Positions 1-11,452 of a DNA stretch of 64,000 nt are shown here, piece by piece. A model generated the notes under the pieces. The model did no database searches. It was not told where the DNA came from and worked only from the letters and a program-made list of their open reading frames with translations. Numbering within the stretch: the stretch's first letter is position 1; each line of letters opens with the position of its first letter. Source of the DNA: Daucus carota subsp. sativus (taxonomy: Eukaryota > Streptophyta > Magnoliopsida > Apiales > Apiaceae); assembly GCF_001625215.2 (NCBI RefSeq), contig NC_030387.2:8026501-8090500 (forward strand), written 5' to 3'. The position numbers and the translations under genes were made by a program.

Positions 1-3000
1 CAGATAAGGGCATTAAAGTCAAACAAAGGTGTACCAGAAGCAGTTTCGGGCATTAAAGTCAAACCAAGGTGTACTAGAAGCAGTTTCAGTTATTACCCTT
101 GTGATCCAGGACATAAAACAATCCATAGGATGTTCCAACAAGGATGTCCAAATTCCCATCACCATCAAGATCAACAACAGTTGGAGAAGAATATATATAG
201 CCACGGAACTTTGCAGTATCCGTGCTTAGATCCAGTTTTGAAGTCCATTTAACTTGCTTCGTGTCGAGATTAAAAACAACAATACCTCCAGCAACATATT
301 TTCCGATATCAATACCACCAAGTTCCTTTAAATGCTCAGGGTTATCATAATACCTGTAAATCAAAAGTATAAGCTAAGAGTACAAGTCGTCGAATTATTT
401 ACATTACATAATGCCTAGAAACAAGAGAGTATATATGATGGCTTACGGAATAACATCTTTTCTTTATACCAACATGAGTGCAAGTACTTATCACAAAATT
501 AAGATAAAGAGATAATGCTTCTTCAGTTCCAGACTTGCAATTATAAGAAGCACACGATTAAACATCTATCTTTTCACGAAAAACAGAGACTTAAAATATA
601 CCTTCATAAATTCGAAGAGAAATTGTAAAGAGGTACTTAAAATGATTTGCATTAAAGAAGCAAGGACCCCCTCTGAAACATCCTACTCACATGAACTACG
701 AAGTTTTATCAGCACTAAATTTATGTTGAACTATAATCTGAACAGGAAGACATCATATCTTCCAAATGATCGACAACAAATTATTAAATACTAATATATT
801 TTAAATGTGAGGCGCCTTTAAAAGCATGAACAAGTTTAATTCATAGAAAGCATACACAACTTAACATCATCTCTCTCAAGAGGATCCAGGGATAACTATC
901 AAATGACAGACTAATTTACATTTGTTGTAAGTGGTCTAGAAGGATATAAGAACATGTAATATATTTTGCGCTACATCAAAGGTCAGTTATCACCAAATAC
1001 AAGTTTAATCTTTTACTTATATTATTCGAATAATTGGAATATAGATCTATATATTTTACCCCCCCCCCCCCCCCCCCCCAAACCCAATAATAATAAAAAT
1101 TTCCGACCTCTTATTGAAACATTAAGATAACTACACGTTTTATTATAAAAAAAAATAGACTTTTATTGTTCTTCTAAACTTGTAATGTTCAAAATAATTA
1201 CAATTGTTTTAATCATATCAGTGCATTTATGGTCCTTTAACAATTTGGAGCCTTGCTTGTTCAATCCTAGCCCCATCCCCGGTTATAGGAACTATTTTAG
1301 AAAAGAAGAGAACTCACTCATGATCAAAGAAATATGATACAGCAACAATCATCTCTGACACGCCATCATTATCTATGTCTGCAATAACCTGCCAACCACG
1401 TACACAATTATTAGTTCATCACCAAATAAAAGAAAATTTACAATCAGAAAACAGATACCAAATTTATAGGACATACAGGAGTGCATAATATATGTGAATC
1501 AATATTCACATAATTCTCCAATGCCTCATGCTGTGCTTCAGTCCACTCCTCATCTCCCCACATGTTTTCATCAACATAATCATCATAGTCATAGTTATAC
1601 TCATCAGCCAGCTCATCATTATCTCGTAACAACTCAAAAGACGAATCAGCATCAGCTTCTAGACCTGCTTCATTTTCCACTGTTGCCTGAACATCATCAG
1701 CTTTGTTATCTTTAGATCCAGAAACACTCTCCCCTGAATTGTCTGAGCCATTTTCTTCAAGAAGTCGTCTACTAGTGTGGGTTCCACTTTCTGCATTGCT
1801 GGTTCTCTCTGGCCCAGAATCTGATGTAGTATTATCCGTGATCTTTTGCAACTTGGTATCTGAGACTGTTTGATTATCTGCAGTGCTGGTTTTTTCCTCC
1901 GGAATAGTATCATTTACATTTGGTGGAAATTTGATATCTGCTTCTGTATGGCTATTGTTCTGTGTCTCTTGATTTTCTATTTTTGATGCATTCGCCATGT
2001 TCAGGTGAGCTGCTGGTGCTGAAAATAATTCAGACAGGGTTTAGTTCATTAATTCCAACAAGAAAATGTACTCCCTTCCATTGAAAATTATATGTAGCAG
2101 AGTCTGTACCAAGCAGGCCGAGTTATTGAATTCATGACCATAAAATCAACGTAATTTAAATCAAATTCTATAAGCAATCCACTTATAGAAAGGAACAAAT
2201 CTTGCAACATGCAATGCCTTGATTAATAAAAGACTTCCAGCTGGTCCTAAATTGTGAAAGATGTATCTCTATCCCCCCTCCCCCCTATTCTCACATGATT
2301 AGAATTTGTTCTATAAATAGTAGGAAAGAACTGATATCTATATTCACTATGGACACGTCAATTAATAGTTGCTTATCTAAAAAAGACAATTCTCTTATAA
2401 GCATACAGGCTTATAAGAGAATACTTGTAAGGCCAAACATCATCCCTTCTTAAATCTTGGAACCTTGTTTGTTGATGTTTATTTCCTATTTAGGTTCATT
2501 GTTTAAAAATTAGATTGTACCTATACTTTCAATTGATAGAAAATAAACCAAAGCTCGACTACAAGAAAAATACTTTCTATTAAATTTATGAACTTTACCA
2601 TGGATAAATTGAAGGAGCAAGTATAAAGAGGAGTGTTTGAGTTGTCTTCTTTTTCAATGTACTAGTAGTCTAGTACTAAGTTTCTATTTGGCCCATATAT
2701 ATAAGACAAATCAATAGTCCCTCTCAAGATGATCAAATTACTTTACAGTTACATCTAACAGCTTCATCTAGATTTCACAGGTACAGGGAATTTTTGTCTA
2801 TGAATTAGAGAAAAATCAATCACCAAACTGATTACATGTGATATATTAGACACAAAGGGAATATAAATAAAGCTGACTTCCTATTTCAGAATAACTGACA
2901 AGATGAGTACTTCAAGACAATGTCAATGATGACAGAAAAAGAAAGCTAATTCACTAACTCTCTGTGCTCTAAAAAAATAGGTTACAGTCCCTACAAGCTA

Positions 3001-5478
3001 TTAGGATAGAGAATTAGGGGCTGTTTGATTAAACAGAACAAAAAGTAATGAATGAGAAAAATTATCTGAACGAAAAAAATGAACTAGTGTATCCAATTAA
3101 GAAAGTTTGGTGAATGAAAAAGAATAGTAATATTTATGTCATAACATTCGGCTAATAACATACATACCTTTTACCTGGAACTTGTTTATTTAATAGAAAA
3201 GATTGCACCATTTTGAGAATAAGTATATATTATATAAAATGAAACAACTGGTAAATTTGGTTATCCATGTTTTATAACCTGGCCTTGGTCTATCTTCTCA
3301 CCAAATAAGTAAATCAGCTATTAAGACTTAAGAGGCCATCCAATGTTATCAAACAGCCTATTTGCCTTTTTTCTAAATTATAATTGAGCATCAACAAGCC
3401 TGACTTTTTATTGCTTCAGATCCTTTTCTCTTTTCTCTACTCTCTATATCTCCTTAATTCTCAACAACACCTACAAAAAACCCCTAAAATAATAATTCAT
3501 TTTGTAAATCTACACACCTCATAAGTTTACAAAGACAAACCAACAAAACTTAAAGGTGTACACTATTTCTTCAAGTTCCATTTTTAAGCTTTAACTTTTC
3601 AAGTACACATGTTAAAGAGCAGCAAAGAACAAAATTACCTACATCAGTAGTATGCAGAACAATGGAAACTAGATATGCTCAAAGTCACCAATAAAAAATA
3701 TATTTGAACTTCGGTTTTACTAAAAAAGAGAAAGCAGTTAGTAATCTATATATGTTACTACAAGCTTCATACAGATTAAAATTACTCCTTACAAGGTTTT
3801 GAGTTTAAAACAGCGTCCTGAATAAGTTCGTCATCATGAACATCTGGATGTGAACGGTCCACCGGATCGGAATCTAAACCGACATGCCAGTCTCTTTTAA
3901 CTTTCAAACGGGGAACCACTAATTTGTCCGACATCAGATACCCTGAAACTCTATAAAAGCAGAGACAAGAAGATGCATAAATCCCCCAAGCACAACAAAA
4001 TTTGCACAAACAAAAAATGGAGAATACGCCACCTGAAAAAGAGCACTTCACCATTATAGGTGGCCAAAGCTATTTCTCTCACGCCGTCTTTATCAATATC
4101 ATATAGGAGGGGACTAGCATGAACAGTAGATTGATGAAAAGCAGGCCATCCTGATAAATTAGTAGACAAAAAATGAAAATTTCCCCCACTTGAACTAAAA
4201 CTGAAAGGACTTTAGCGTTTTGTTCTTTACAGAATTATGTTGCCGTATGCATTCAAATATAGGTTGAAAGACATGTATTGAGGTTTTAACAAATGTTTAA
4301 AAGCTTCCTATTACAATTGCAGTCTCAAACAAAGACTCTACTATGCCATGAGCCAACTAAAACTCTAATTATTACACACACACACACACACACACACATT
4401 TTAATATAGGGGAAAACATCAATGTGGTCATTTAAGTAAGTTTTTAATCCACTTTATTCTGTACTGTTAACATGGACTCATATAGTTTACTTACACGATG
4501 TCCTTTGCTCTTCTCACATCTCAAAGAATTTTATCACCAACATTATCAGGCTCACCAATAAGTTATCTGGTGGCAATATTTCAACTTCAAAATTTTCAAA
4601 GTTCCAATGGTGGAGCAGAGAAAGGATGTGAAATGGGACCAGGATCACAATCACAAGAGAGACTTGGATTCAGACCTGACCTGTTTCATAAACGCCTCAA
4701 CCCACAAATTGAGGTCGGGTAAAAAATGGGGTCTATTTACTAGGAGATCAGTTTGAGCTTCAAAAACAGATTGAGGTATAATGAAGTATTTTCCTCCTGA
4801 ATTCACTTAAGTGCCATCTCACAGCTTAATCAGCTGAACTGTCCCATAATAAATTTTTCGGTCCATTATTCTGTTTCAACTTGGAGTGAGTTAATTGAGT
4901 CTCCATTAACCCTGATAACAAATATCGCAAAAGTGGAGTTGCACTAACAGCTCGAGCAATTCACATACCTGGCAATTTGTCTCCATCAGACCCTTCCAAG
5001 ACTTCCAAGTAGTGTACAAAAGAGGGGACTACAACCTCAAGCTTTCCATCACTAACATATAAAGCGAAAACAATACAGTGTCACAACAAATCACAAACAC
5101 AATCCAAGGCGTAATTACAACGAAAAAATTGCCGGACCTGTTAATATCAGCAATCAAGGGAGTGGCATATATGCTCGAACTAACTTCAGTCTGCCATCTC
5201 AGCTCCAAATTCTGAGGACATTGCTTATTCAACAGCTCATCCTCATCTCTGTAAGCAAATTGAAATAAGAATATAAAACAAGAGAAATGAGATTGTGCAA
5301 AAGAAAGCAAGTAAAGCGCGTACAGATTGGGAGCAGGAAGCGCATCATCGGTCGGCAGTCGTTGCCGGAACTTGTTATTCTTGCTGCTATCGGCCGTCGC
5401 CAATCCGCTCACTAGTCTGGTGTTGTAACTACTCACCACTAGTATTATACATATAATTATAATATTACGCTTCATCAT
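1..5478 (-). CDS. DEX1: DEX1 (defective in exine formation 1), 5' part of gene, 8 exons, cut by window edge
   Basis: Exons: 5478-5324, 5248-5138, 5051-4969, 4150-4033, 3950-3793, 2018-1477, 1388-1318, 353-97. All introns are GT-AG and phases close. About 498 codons are visible; the 3' part lies beyond position 1. The start at 5478 is a double Met followed by a hydrophobic stretch (residues 3-27) that looks like a signal peptide. Family landmarks include [22 protein letters not shown] (split here as [12 protein letters not shown] then [10 protein letters not shown]), [20 protein letters not shown], an acidic low-complexity middle segment (exon 6) ending in a [16 protein letters not shown] block, and [16 protein letters not shown]. 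The repeated DxDxDG-type loops ([14 protein letters not shown]) are the calcium-binding signature of FG-GAP/integrin-type beta-propellers. DEX1 is a secreted or membrane-associated protein needed for primexine and exine patterning in pollen; that role is family knowledge. Identity is strong; function in this plant is inferred. Confidence 0.92.
8..87. repeat. Two-copy 40-bp tandem repeat in a DEX1 intron
   Basis: Copies at 8-47 and 48-87 begin GGGCATTAAAGTCAAA and differ at two positions. The second copy ends 10 bases before the last base of exon 8 (97), so the repeat lies just inside the donor side of the next intron on the minus strand. Confidence 0.85.
1059..1079. repeat. Poly-C tract (21 C)
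   Basis: An uninterrupted run of 21 C lies inside the DEX1 intron between exons 7 and 8. It reads as poly-G on the transcribed strand. Length is likely variable between individuals and error-prone in assembly. Confidence 0.9.
4374..4398. repeat. (CA)n microsatellite in DEX1 intron
   Basis: About twelve CA repeats lie in the intron between DEX1 exons 3 and 4. Confidence 0.9.
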
Positions 5479-5828
5479 TTCACCTAGATGCGTAGATTGT
5501 GTAGCTATACATACGTGCTTCGAATCACTAGTGTGATTAATTAGACAGGGGATCGGAAAAACCCTAAATTAGGGCTGCGATCGGAGGGGACGAGGTGATG
5601 ATGATCGCTTTACGTTTTTGTGTTATAACTTCACCCCTTGTTTAACCATTTTTTACTGCCCTCTGCCATCGCCCTATTTTTTCTCTATATTTTATTTAGT
5701 AGAAGCTCAATTCATCCATTAGTCCTTGCTACTAATTCGTCGAATTGATTAAATATCCAATTATTCAATTACTCATCTGATTAAACTCCAATTACTTTAG
5801 TTAATCCCCGATTAATTATTATTTTGCG
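5479..5828. other. Region upstream of DEX1
   Basis: Non-coding stretch that should hold the DEX1 5' UTR and promoter. No clear TATA box or protein similarity was seen. It ends at the foldback element that starts at 5829. Confidence 0.5.
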
Positions 5829-6212
5829 GAGTAAACTTTAAAGTTGTGACTAAAATTTACACCGATTTTTAAAAAGTTAGTCAGAGTTTCAAATTCTCAA
5901 AAAGATAGTCAAACTTTGATTCTGATTTTTAAAAGTGTAGATGGGAGCCACATTTTTGAAAAGCGGACCAAAATTTGGTCACTTTTCTGAGAATTTGGAA
6001 TGAACAAAAGGGTAAAAATGAGTTCCAAATTCTGAGAAAAGTGGTCAAACTTTGGTCCGCTTTTCAAAAATGTGGCTCCCGTTAGTGACATTTAACGGGA
6101 GCCACACTTTTAAAAAGCGAAGCCAAAGTTTGCCCTTTTTTTGAGAATTTGGAACTCTAGTTAACGTTTTGAAAATCGATGTAAACTTTGGCCACAACTC
6201 TGAATTTTACTC
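5829..6212. mobile_element. 384-bp foldback (long inverted repeat) element, Mutator-like MITE candidate
   Basis: The whole element is one long imperfect hairpin. Left arm 5829-5999, loop about 6000-6020, right arm 6021-6212. Both ends read GAGTAAA going inwards. The inner part (GGGAGCCACATTTTTGAAAAG, here 5942 on, against its complement ending at 6078) is almost perfect; the right arm has about 16 extra bases near 6080-6096. Flanks TTATTTTGCG (5819-5828) and TTATTTCGTG (6213-6222) match at 8 of 10 positions, consistent with a decayed 9-10 bp Mutator-type target duplication. The short ORF inside is an accident of the repeat. Confidence 0.75.
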
Positions 6213-6780
6213 TTATTTCGTGAATACCGATTAAGTCTGATTCCCACTTTTTATGACACTAAATAAAAGACTAAATTTCACTTTACACGCGATACATGTG
6301 ATATCTTAGACCATAAAACATCTATAAAAACAAAAGCACATAATCTGGAGTTAGAATTAGAATGTAATATATGACATATTTCCTAAGCTTTTGCCTCAAT
6401 AATAGGCCATACGTTACATAAGCATTTATCAGATGGAAGATCAGTAATATTATTCTGTTTTATGAGATATCTTTACAGGGTAACTTCCAATTTCCATGCA
6501 CCATGATTACCATGACAGATCAAAGGATAATGAATCATGATACTGATATTAATAGAAGTCTCGTATCGTTGCCGGGATAAGTCTCATTGTTTTATGGCAG
6601 TACAAGTATGGTTTAGCTGATCATACAAATCACTTCACAACAAAGTCATTCCCAGCAGCATAACACAAGGTTGGTCTCAGTTTCCTAGCTAATGCATTCA
6701 GTTTTTATAATTGTACATTTCAGTTTCAGAGTTTATTTATCAACAATGCTTTGTGCTTAATCCTTTATTGCATTATGCAG
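6213..6780. other. Intergenic, nothing recognised
   Basis: AT-rich sequence between the foldback element and the RPA-like pseudogene. No ORF with family similarity was seen. Confidence 0.4.
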
Positions 6781-7960
6781 ACACGGTGAGAAAAATGTTT
6801 GATCAAGTTTCATCCCTGGACACATCACGCATAACCTGGAGAATCAAGGTCTGGATCACACAAATGTGGCCATCTGTTTCTTCAACAGCATAATCAAAAA
6901 ATAGCCTTAAAGTATATAATATGATCATTTTAAACGACGATGTAAAGTCATTTATCATATGCAATCTTATTTATAATGCATTAGTTGCACTAATATTTAT
7001 TATCATATTATAAATTCATTACTTTTTGGCCCTTCAGAACTCGAATATCCACGCTTTTGTCTATGCCGGCAATTGAAAAGCTTTTGCAAATGTTATCACT
7101 GCAAGCGGTATCTACATCATCTCTAACTTCTATACAAGAGAGCCCACATGATCGCTACGTCCAACCAGTTTAAAAGTTCTGATTACTTTTTTTAATTAGA
7201 CAAATGTTGAGAAGCTGCCCGAAGATGACTTCATGATCCATCTGCATAAGTTCGAATTGGTTGATTTAGGTGATCTATTCTGCATCACAAGCAAGTATGA
7301 AAATGTTGAGAACCCAGAACATGTTATAGGTGAGACGACCCAACGATTGTATTGGTTTTTTCTCAAATTATCTAGATTACATATTTCTATTTTATCAACG
7401 GTCTATTAATGATATTTTGTATACTAGATATTATGGGTGTAGTTGAGGATTTTGAAAATGCAAAGCCTATAAAAACAATGTACGACGAGCGCAACATTGC
7501 AAGGTTTAGGATTACTGATGGAAGATATTATAAAATTCTATTTTGTCTCCTTATATACTGCATGTTCATAATCATCATCCCAATAACTATACAAATTTAA
7601 TTTTACAGGTACTCTCATAAAGTGAGTGTTTGAGGACAACTCAGTATTATCACTGATGAAATTTTCAAAAAAATTGTTGACCGTCCTATTATTGCAATAG
7701 TAACAAGTGCAAAACTCAAGACCTATCGAAGTGAGTATGATATTCTATAAACAACTTATGTATATACACATTATAAATTTATCTTATGTATGCTTCTTCT
7801 ATTCTAATTATGTAGGTTTTGTCCAGATCAGTACATTATCATCTTCAAAGATATACTTGGACTTGAAACATGAATTTGTTAGTTCAATGAGGAAGAGTTA
7901 TTGGACATTTAATAATTTCTTTTTGTCAGGTTTTCTACGAGCTCTTTTTGACTTTTCTAT
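6781..7960 (+). pseudogene. RPA70-like (replication protein A large subunit / DUF223 OB-fold) pseudogene
   Basis: Pieces in order on the plus strand resemble the plant RPA1-like OB-fold proteins. 6795-6894: FDQVSSLDTSRITWRIKVWI. About 7039-7150: NIHAFV then GIYIISNF. 7200-7330: LPEDDFMIHLHKFELVDLGD. 7420-7530: DIMGVVEDF through RFRITDGR. 7608-7730: SHKVSV, a stop, then GQLSIITDEIF and IAIVTSAKLKTYR. 7830-7890: SSSKIYLDLKHEFVSSM. Several in-frame stops occur, including a TGA at 7631-7633 where the family has Trp (VSVWG), and no open start leads in. Some gaps may be former introns. Such DUF223 genes are abundant and often pseudogenised in plants; some travel with Helitrons, but no Helitron ends were seen here. 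Confidence 0.75.
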
Positions 7961-8438
7961 GAATTGAGATCAGTCAAGTACAAAACACGTGAAAATTAAT
8001 AATGTGTCTATTAGAGCAACTCCAACGCAAGCCCGAGTGCTGCGTTGGAGAGCGTGCGGCGGATCCGTTTCATTTTTACAGCGCTGGAGGAAATTGTATA
8101 AGTTGGTCAAGCCCGAGTAGTTGGGCTGGCCAAGTCTCTGCTTTTTTTACTTTTATGTTCCCCACTCAATTGCTTTAGTAATATAAAACTCACCTGATTG
8201 CCATTTCTTTCTAAAGTGCACTTCACTTTTATGGTGCATGAAATGAAATGAAAAAGGCTGCAGCCTGTTCTGAACAAAATAACGTTACTGAATATTAACG
8301 TTTAGATAGCCGTTGCAATATTTAAAATTTTAACGTTCCAAAATTTTACACTATAAATAGCTTGTAAATTTATAAAATTCAAATTCACATTCACTTCTTT
8401 CTTCTCTTCAAATAAGCTTATATTTTTCACTATCAAAA

Positions 8439-9554
8439 ATGAACCCAAACAATTATTCTCCTTCAAACTCACAAAATTCAAACCCCCAAAATTCTCAATT
8501 TCCGAATACTCAATATCCATATTCACTCCCAAATCCTTATTTTCCGTACAACCAAAATCCAAGTATCGATAATTCTCAATTTTCAAGTCCACAAAATCCA
8601 AATTTTAATTCTCAATTTCCATTTCCAATTCCGTATTTTCCGTATCCTCCTAATTCTCAATTTCCTTTTGTTCAAAATTTTCAAAATATGCATCCACAAA
8701 CCGGAGTTCAACAAAATCCTATTAGCAATGAAAATTCTCCACACTCACAAGCTTCTGCTTTCGATGCTACTAACACTATCGATCTTAATGATGATGTTAT
8801 CGAAGTTGAAAATATGTGAGATTCTATAACTCAGTGGAAATGGAGTGAAGATAAACTTCTAATTAGCGCATGGTTGAATGTATCTACTGATCCTATAATC
8901 GGTGCAGATCAAAAAGGTGAAGCATTTTGGGATCGAATTCGTCAGTATTGTGAAGAAAGTAATCCCGGGCTTATCAAAAGAGGTGCTATTGCTATTAAAA
9001 AAAGATGGCAACGAATAAATGAAGGAGCTCAAAAATATGGATCTTGCTATGAACAAGCCGAGCGAAGGGTGGGAAGTGGTTCGAACTTGGACAACATAAT
9101 CGAAGCAGCTCATGATCTCCACAAAGCTAAATACAAAAAGAAGTCAAATTTTGAATTACATTGGAACGAGCTTCGGAGACAACCTAAGTGGAGAGCTCCA
9201 ACTCCAAGTGGTGGAAGTGGAAAACGAACTAAATTGAGTGATTCTGGAGCTTATTCAACATCGGGAAATGATGAGACCAATGAAAATATCGTGGAATCTC
9301 CTGTTCGTCCTAAAGGTACAAAAGCAGCTAAGAAAGGAAAAGGAAAGGCAAAAACAAGAAAAGATATGCAAGATGAATATGAAGAGTTGAAGGCCGATAA
9401 TATTAGGAAATTAAATCTAATAGACAAATTTAATCATGTCCGACAAAAGGATATTGATTCACGTCTCTTAATGGCCGATACAACTATTATGACTGATGCT
9501 CAACGGGAGATTTATGATAAGATGCTTGCTGAAGTGAAATCAAGGATGATGTAG
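8439..9554 (+). pseudogene. PIF/Harbinger ORF1, SANT/Myb-like DNA-binding protein, one in-frame stop
   Basis: The reading frame runs 372 codons, broken once by TGA at 8817-8819. The N-terminal 120 residues are low complexity, rich in Asn, Pro, Gln, Phe and Tyr, starting MNPNNYSPSNSQ. After the stop comes a SANT/Myb-type domain (WSEDKLLISAWLNVSTDP to KKRWQRINEG) and a Lys-rich, coiled-coil-like C-terminus ending EVKSRMM. The related copy at 47.6 kb has CGC-CGA (Ala-Arg) at this point, so the stop looks like a C-to-T change in a CGA codon. In Harbinger systems ORF1 protein helps transposase bind the ends and enter the nucleus; that role is family knowledge. The second half could still be made from the internal ATG at 8874, but this would drop the first helix of the domain. 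Confidence 0.85.
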
Positions 9555-9788
9555 TCTTTGTGTTTGTCTTTTTCTTCTTGTAATGTAACCGTTGTAATCT
9601 TGTATTTGTACTTTTCCTCTTGTGGTGTAGTTGTTGTAAGTTTGTATCTGTCCTTTTCTTTATATAATATAGTCTTTGTAGTAGCCGTTGGAATGTATTC
9701 CTTTTATCCTCTATATAACAAATTCATTCCAGTAGCACTTGATAAATCATTTCATATTTCATTATCATCATCAAAGTTTATATACAAT

Positions 9789-11072
9789 ATGGATCCCGAT
9801 TGTGCAGAGGCTGAAGAAATCATTGAGGAGTTTTTACTAGACAACTCAATGGAAGAACGTCGATTACAACTCTTTAATCAACTTTATGGAGAAGGCTCAT
9901 CATCCACGCCACGAAGGGTGATAAACAGAGACCGTGAAGCTGCCCACAATCGTTTAGTGCGGGATTATTTTGCAGCAATTCCGGTATATCCACTTGAGAC
10001 ATTCCAAAGAAGGTTTCGAATGGGAAGACATATTTTTCTTCGTATTGTGGATGCCCTATCAAATATAGATCCATATTTTCAGCAAAGGGTTGATGCATTA
10101 GGAAGAAAAGGTCTATCACCCTTACAAAAATGTACGGCAGCCATGCGTATGTTGGCGTATGGAATATCTGCAGATGCTGTTGATGATTATGTTCGTATTG
10201 GTGAGTCAACTGCGATTGAGTGCTTGAAAAAGTTTGTCACCAATATCATTTTGATATTTGAGAGTGAGTACTTGCGAAAGCCAAATTTAAATGATGTACA
10301 ACGTCTACTGAAAATGGGTGAAGATCGCGGATTTCCTGGTATGATGGGCAGTATTGATTGCATGCACTGGCAGTGGAAAAATTGTCCTAAAGCATGGAAA
10401 GGGATGTTCATGAGTGGTCATAAAGGAGTTCCGACAATTTTGCTTGAAGCAGTTGCCTCATCGGACCTATGGATATGGCATGCATTTTTTGGAGTTGCTG
10501 GTTCTAACAATGATATAAATGTGTTAGATCGGTCACCAATATTCGATGAAGTGCTAGAAGGTCGTGCTCCTGAAGTGAACTACAATGTTAACGGCAACGA
10601 CTATAATATGGGATATTATTTAACAGATGGAATATATCCTGAATGGGCAACCTTCGTCAAAACAATTCCACGTCCCCAAGGCGATAAGAGGAGATTATTC
10701 TCTAAATATCAAGAAGGTCAGCGAAAAGATGTGGAACGAGCATTTGGTGTGTTACAGTCACGGTTTGCAATTATACGTGGTCCAGCCCGATTTTGGGACA
10801 AGAAAGATCTCGCCAAAATAATGAGAGCTTGTATCATATTGCATAATATGATTGTCGAGGACGAGCGGGATACATATGCTACTCCATTCGGTTCGTTACC
10901 AACTTATGATGATGCAACAAATGGTTTATCCCAACCAAATCTAGAGGAAGAGCCGTTTGCCCCTTATGAAAGATATATCCAAAATAATGTTCGAATTCGG
11001 GACAGACAGAAACATCGACAACTCCAAGCTGATTTGATTGAGCATATCTCGCAATTTCATAATAACCGTTAA
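9789..11072 (+). CDS. PIF/Harbinger DDE transposase (ALP1-like/HARBI1-like)
   Basis: 427 residues from the ATG at 9789 (MDPDCAEAEEIIEEF). The frame is open further upstream to 9558, but that part is low in complexity and the copies support the start at 9789. A helix-turn-helix-like region lies at about residues 115-150 (KCTAAMRMLAYGISADAVDD). Catalytic residues are Asp190 in GSIDCMHWQWKNCP, Asp242 in GSNNDINVLD and Glu316 in RKDVERAFGVLQSRF, in the family's order. No stop or frameshift was seen, so the enzyme may be functional. It lies about 230 bp downstream of ORF1 in the same element. Domesticated relatives such as ALP1 exist in plants, but the flanking terminal repeats and TTA duplications show this is a transposon gene. 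Confidence 0.93.
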   Translation: MDPDCAEAEEIIEEFLLDNSMEERRLQLFNQLYGEGSSSTPRRVINRDREAAHNRLVRDYFAAIPVYPLETFQRRFRMGRHIFLRIVDALSNIDPYFQQRVDALGRKGLSPLQKCTAAMRMLAYGISADAVDDYVRIGESTAIECLKKFVTNIILIFESEYLRKPNLNDVQRLLKMGEDRGFPGMMGSIDCMHWQWKNCPKAWKGMFMSGHKGVPTILLEAVASSDLWIWHAFFGVAGSNNDINVLDRSPIFDEVLEGRAPEVNYNVNGNDYNMGYYLTDGIYPEWATFVKTIPRPQGDKRRLFSKYQEGQRKDVERAFGVLQSRFAIIRGPARFWDKKDLAKIMRACIILHNMIVEDERDTYATPFGSLPTYDDATNGLSQPNLEEEPFAPYERYIQNNVRIRDRQKHRQLQADLIEHISQFHNNR

Positions 11073-11452
11073 TTTATTTCTTATGTAATGTTTTTAATTT
11101 TATGTTTTTTCTAATTCTTGTAATGCGTGATTTTTATTCTTGTAATGTGTGTCTTTATTATCTAATTAAATTTAAATATTTTCTAAATTTTGTTTTTCTT
11201 ATTTTTAAAATAATTATTTATCATTTTAGTCAAATTATTATGATAAAGAAAAATAATTGGATCATTAATAGTTATTTAAAATGATGTAAAACTAGATAAA
11301 AAAAATAAATAGGTGGGGCCTATTGAAAAACGGAGCTGGGCTTTTGCGTTGAAGTAAATGAGACAACTCTCCTATAGAATCTGATTGTACTTATGTGGCA
11401 TACAAATGGGTCCCAAAAGAGTTGGACTTGGGCTCTTGCACTGAAGTTGCTC

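Larger units (their letters stand above)
8014..11452 (+). mobile_element. PIF/Harbinger DNA transposon, near-complete (copy 1)
   Basis: 3439-bp element with 3-bp target duplication TTA at 8011-8013 and 11453-11455, the hallmark of the superfamily. Left terminus GAGCAACTCCAACGCAAG; right terminus, reverse complemented, GAGCAACTTCAGTGCAAG. A small perfect hairpin lies just inside the left end (CCAACGCA 8022-8029, TGCGTTGG 8041-8048). It carries the two genes the superfamily needs in the same direction: a SANT/Myb-like ORF1 (8439-9554, one nonsense codon) and a DDE transposase (9789-11072, open). It is the best candidate for a source of transposase acting on the two deleted copies near 47.6-52.1 kb. 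Confidence 0.93.

Noticed and set aside
1444..1998. Single-exon small acidic protein on the minus strand
   Set aside because: It is exon 6 of DEX1. The apparent start Met at 1998 is internal, and the exon begins at the acceptor at 2018.
9558..9788. N-terminal extension of the Harbinger transposase
   Set aside because: Low-complexity Val/Tyr/Leu-rich translation of the spacer. The family start MDPDCAEAEE fits the ATG at 9789.
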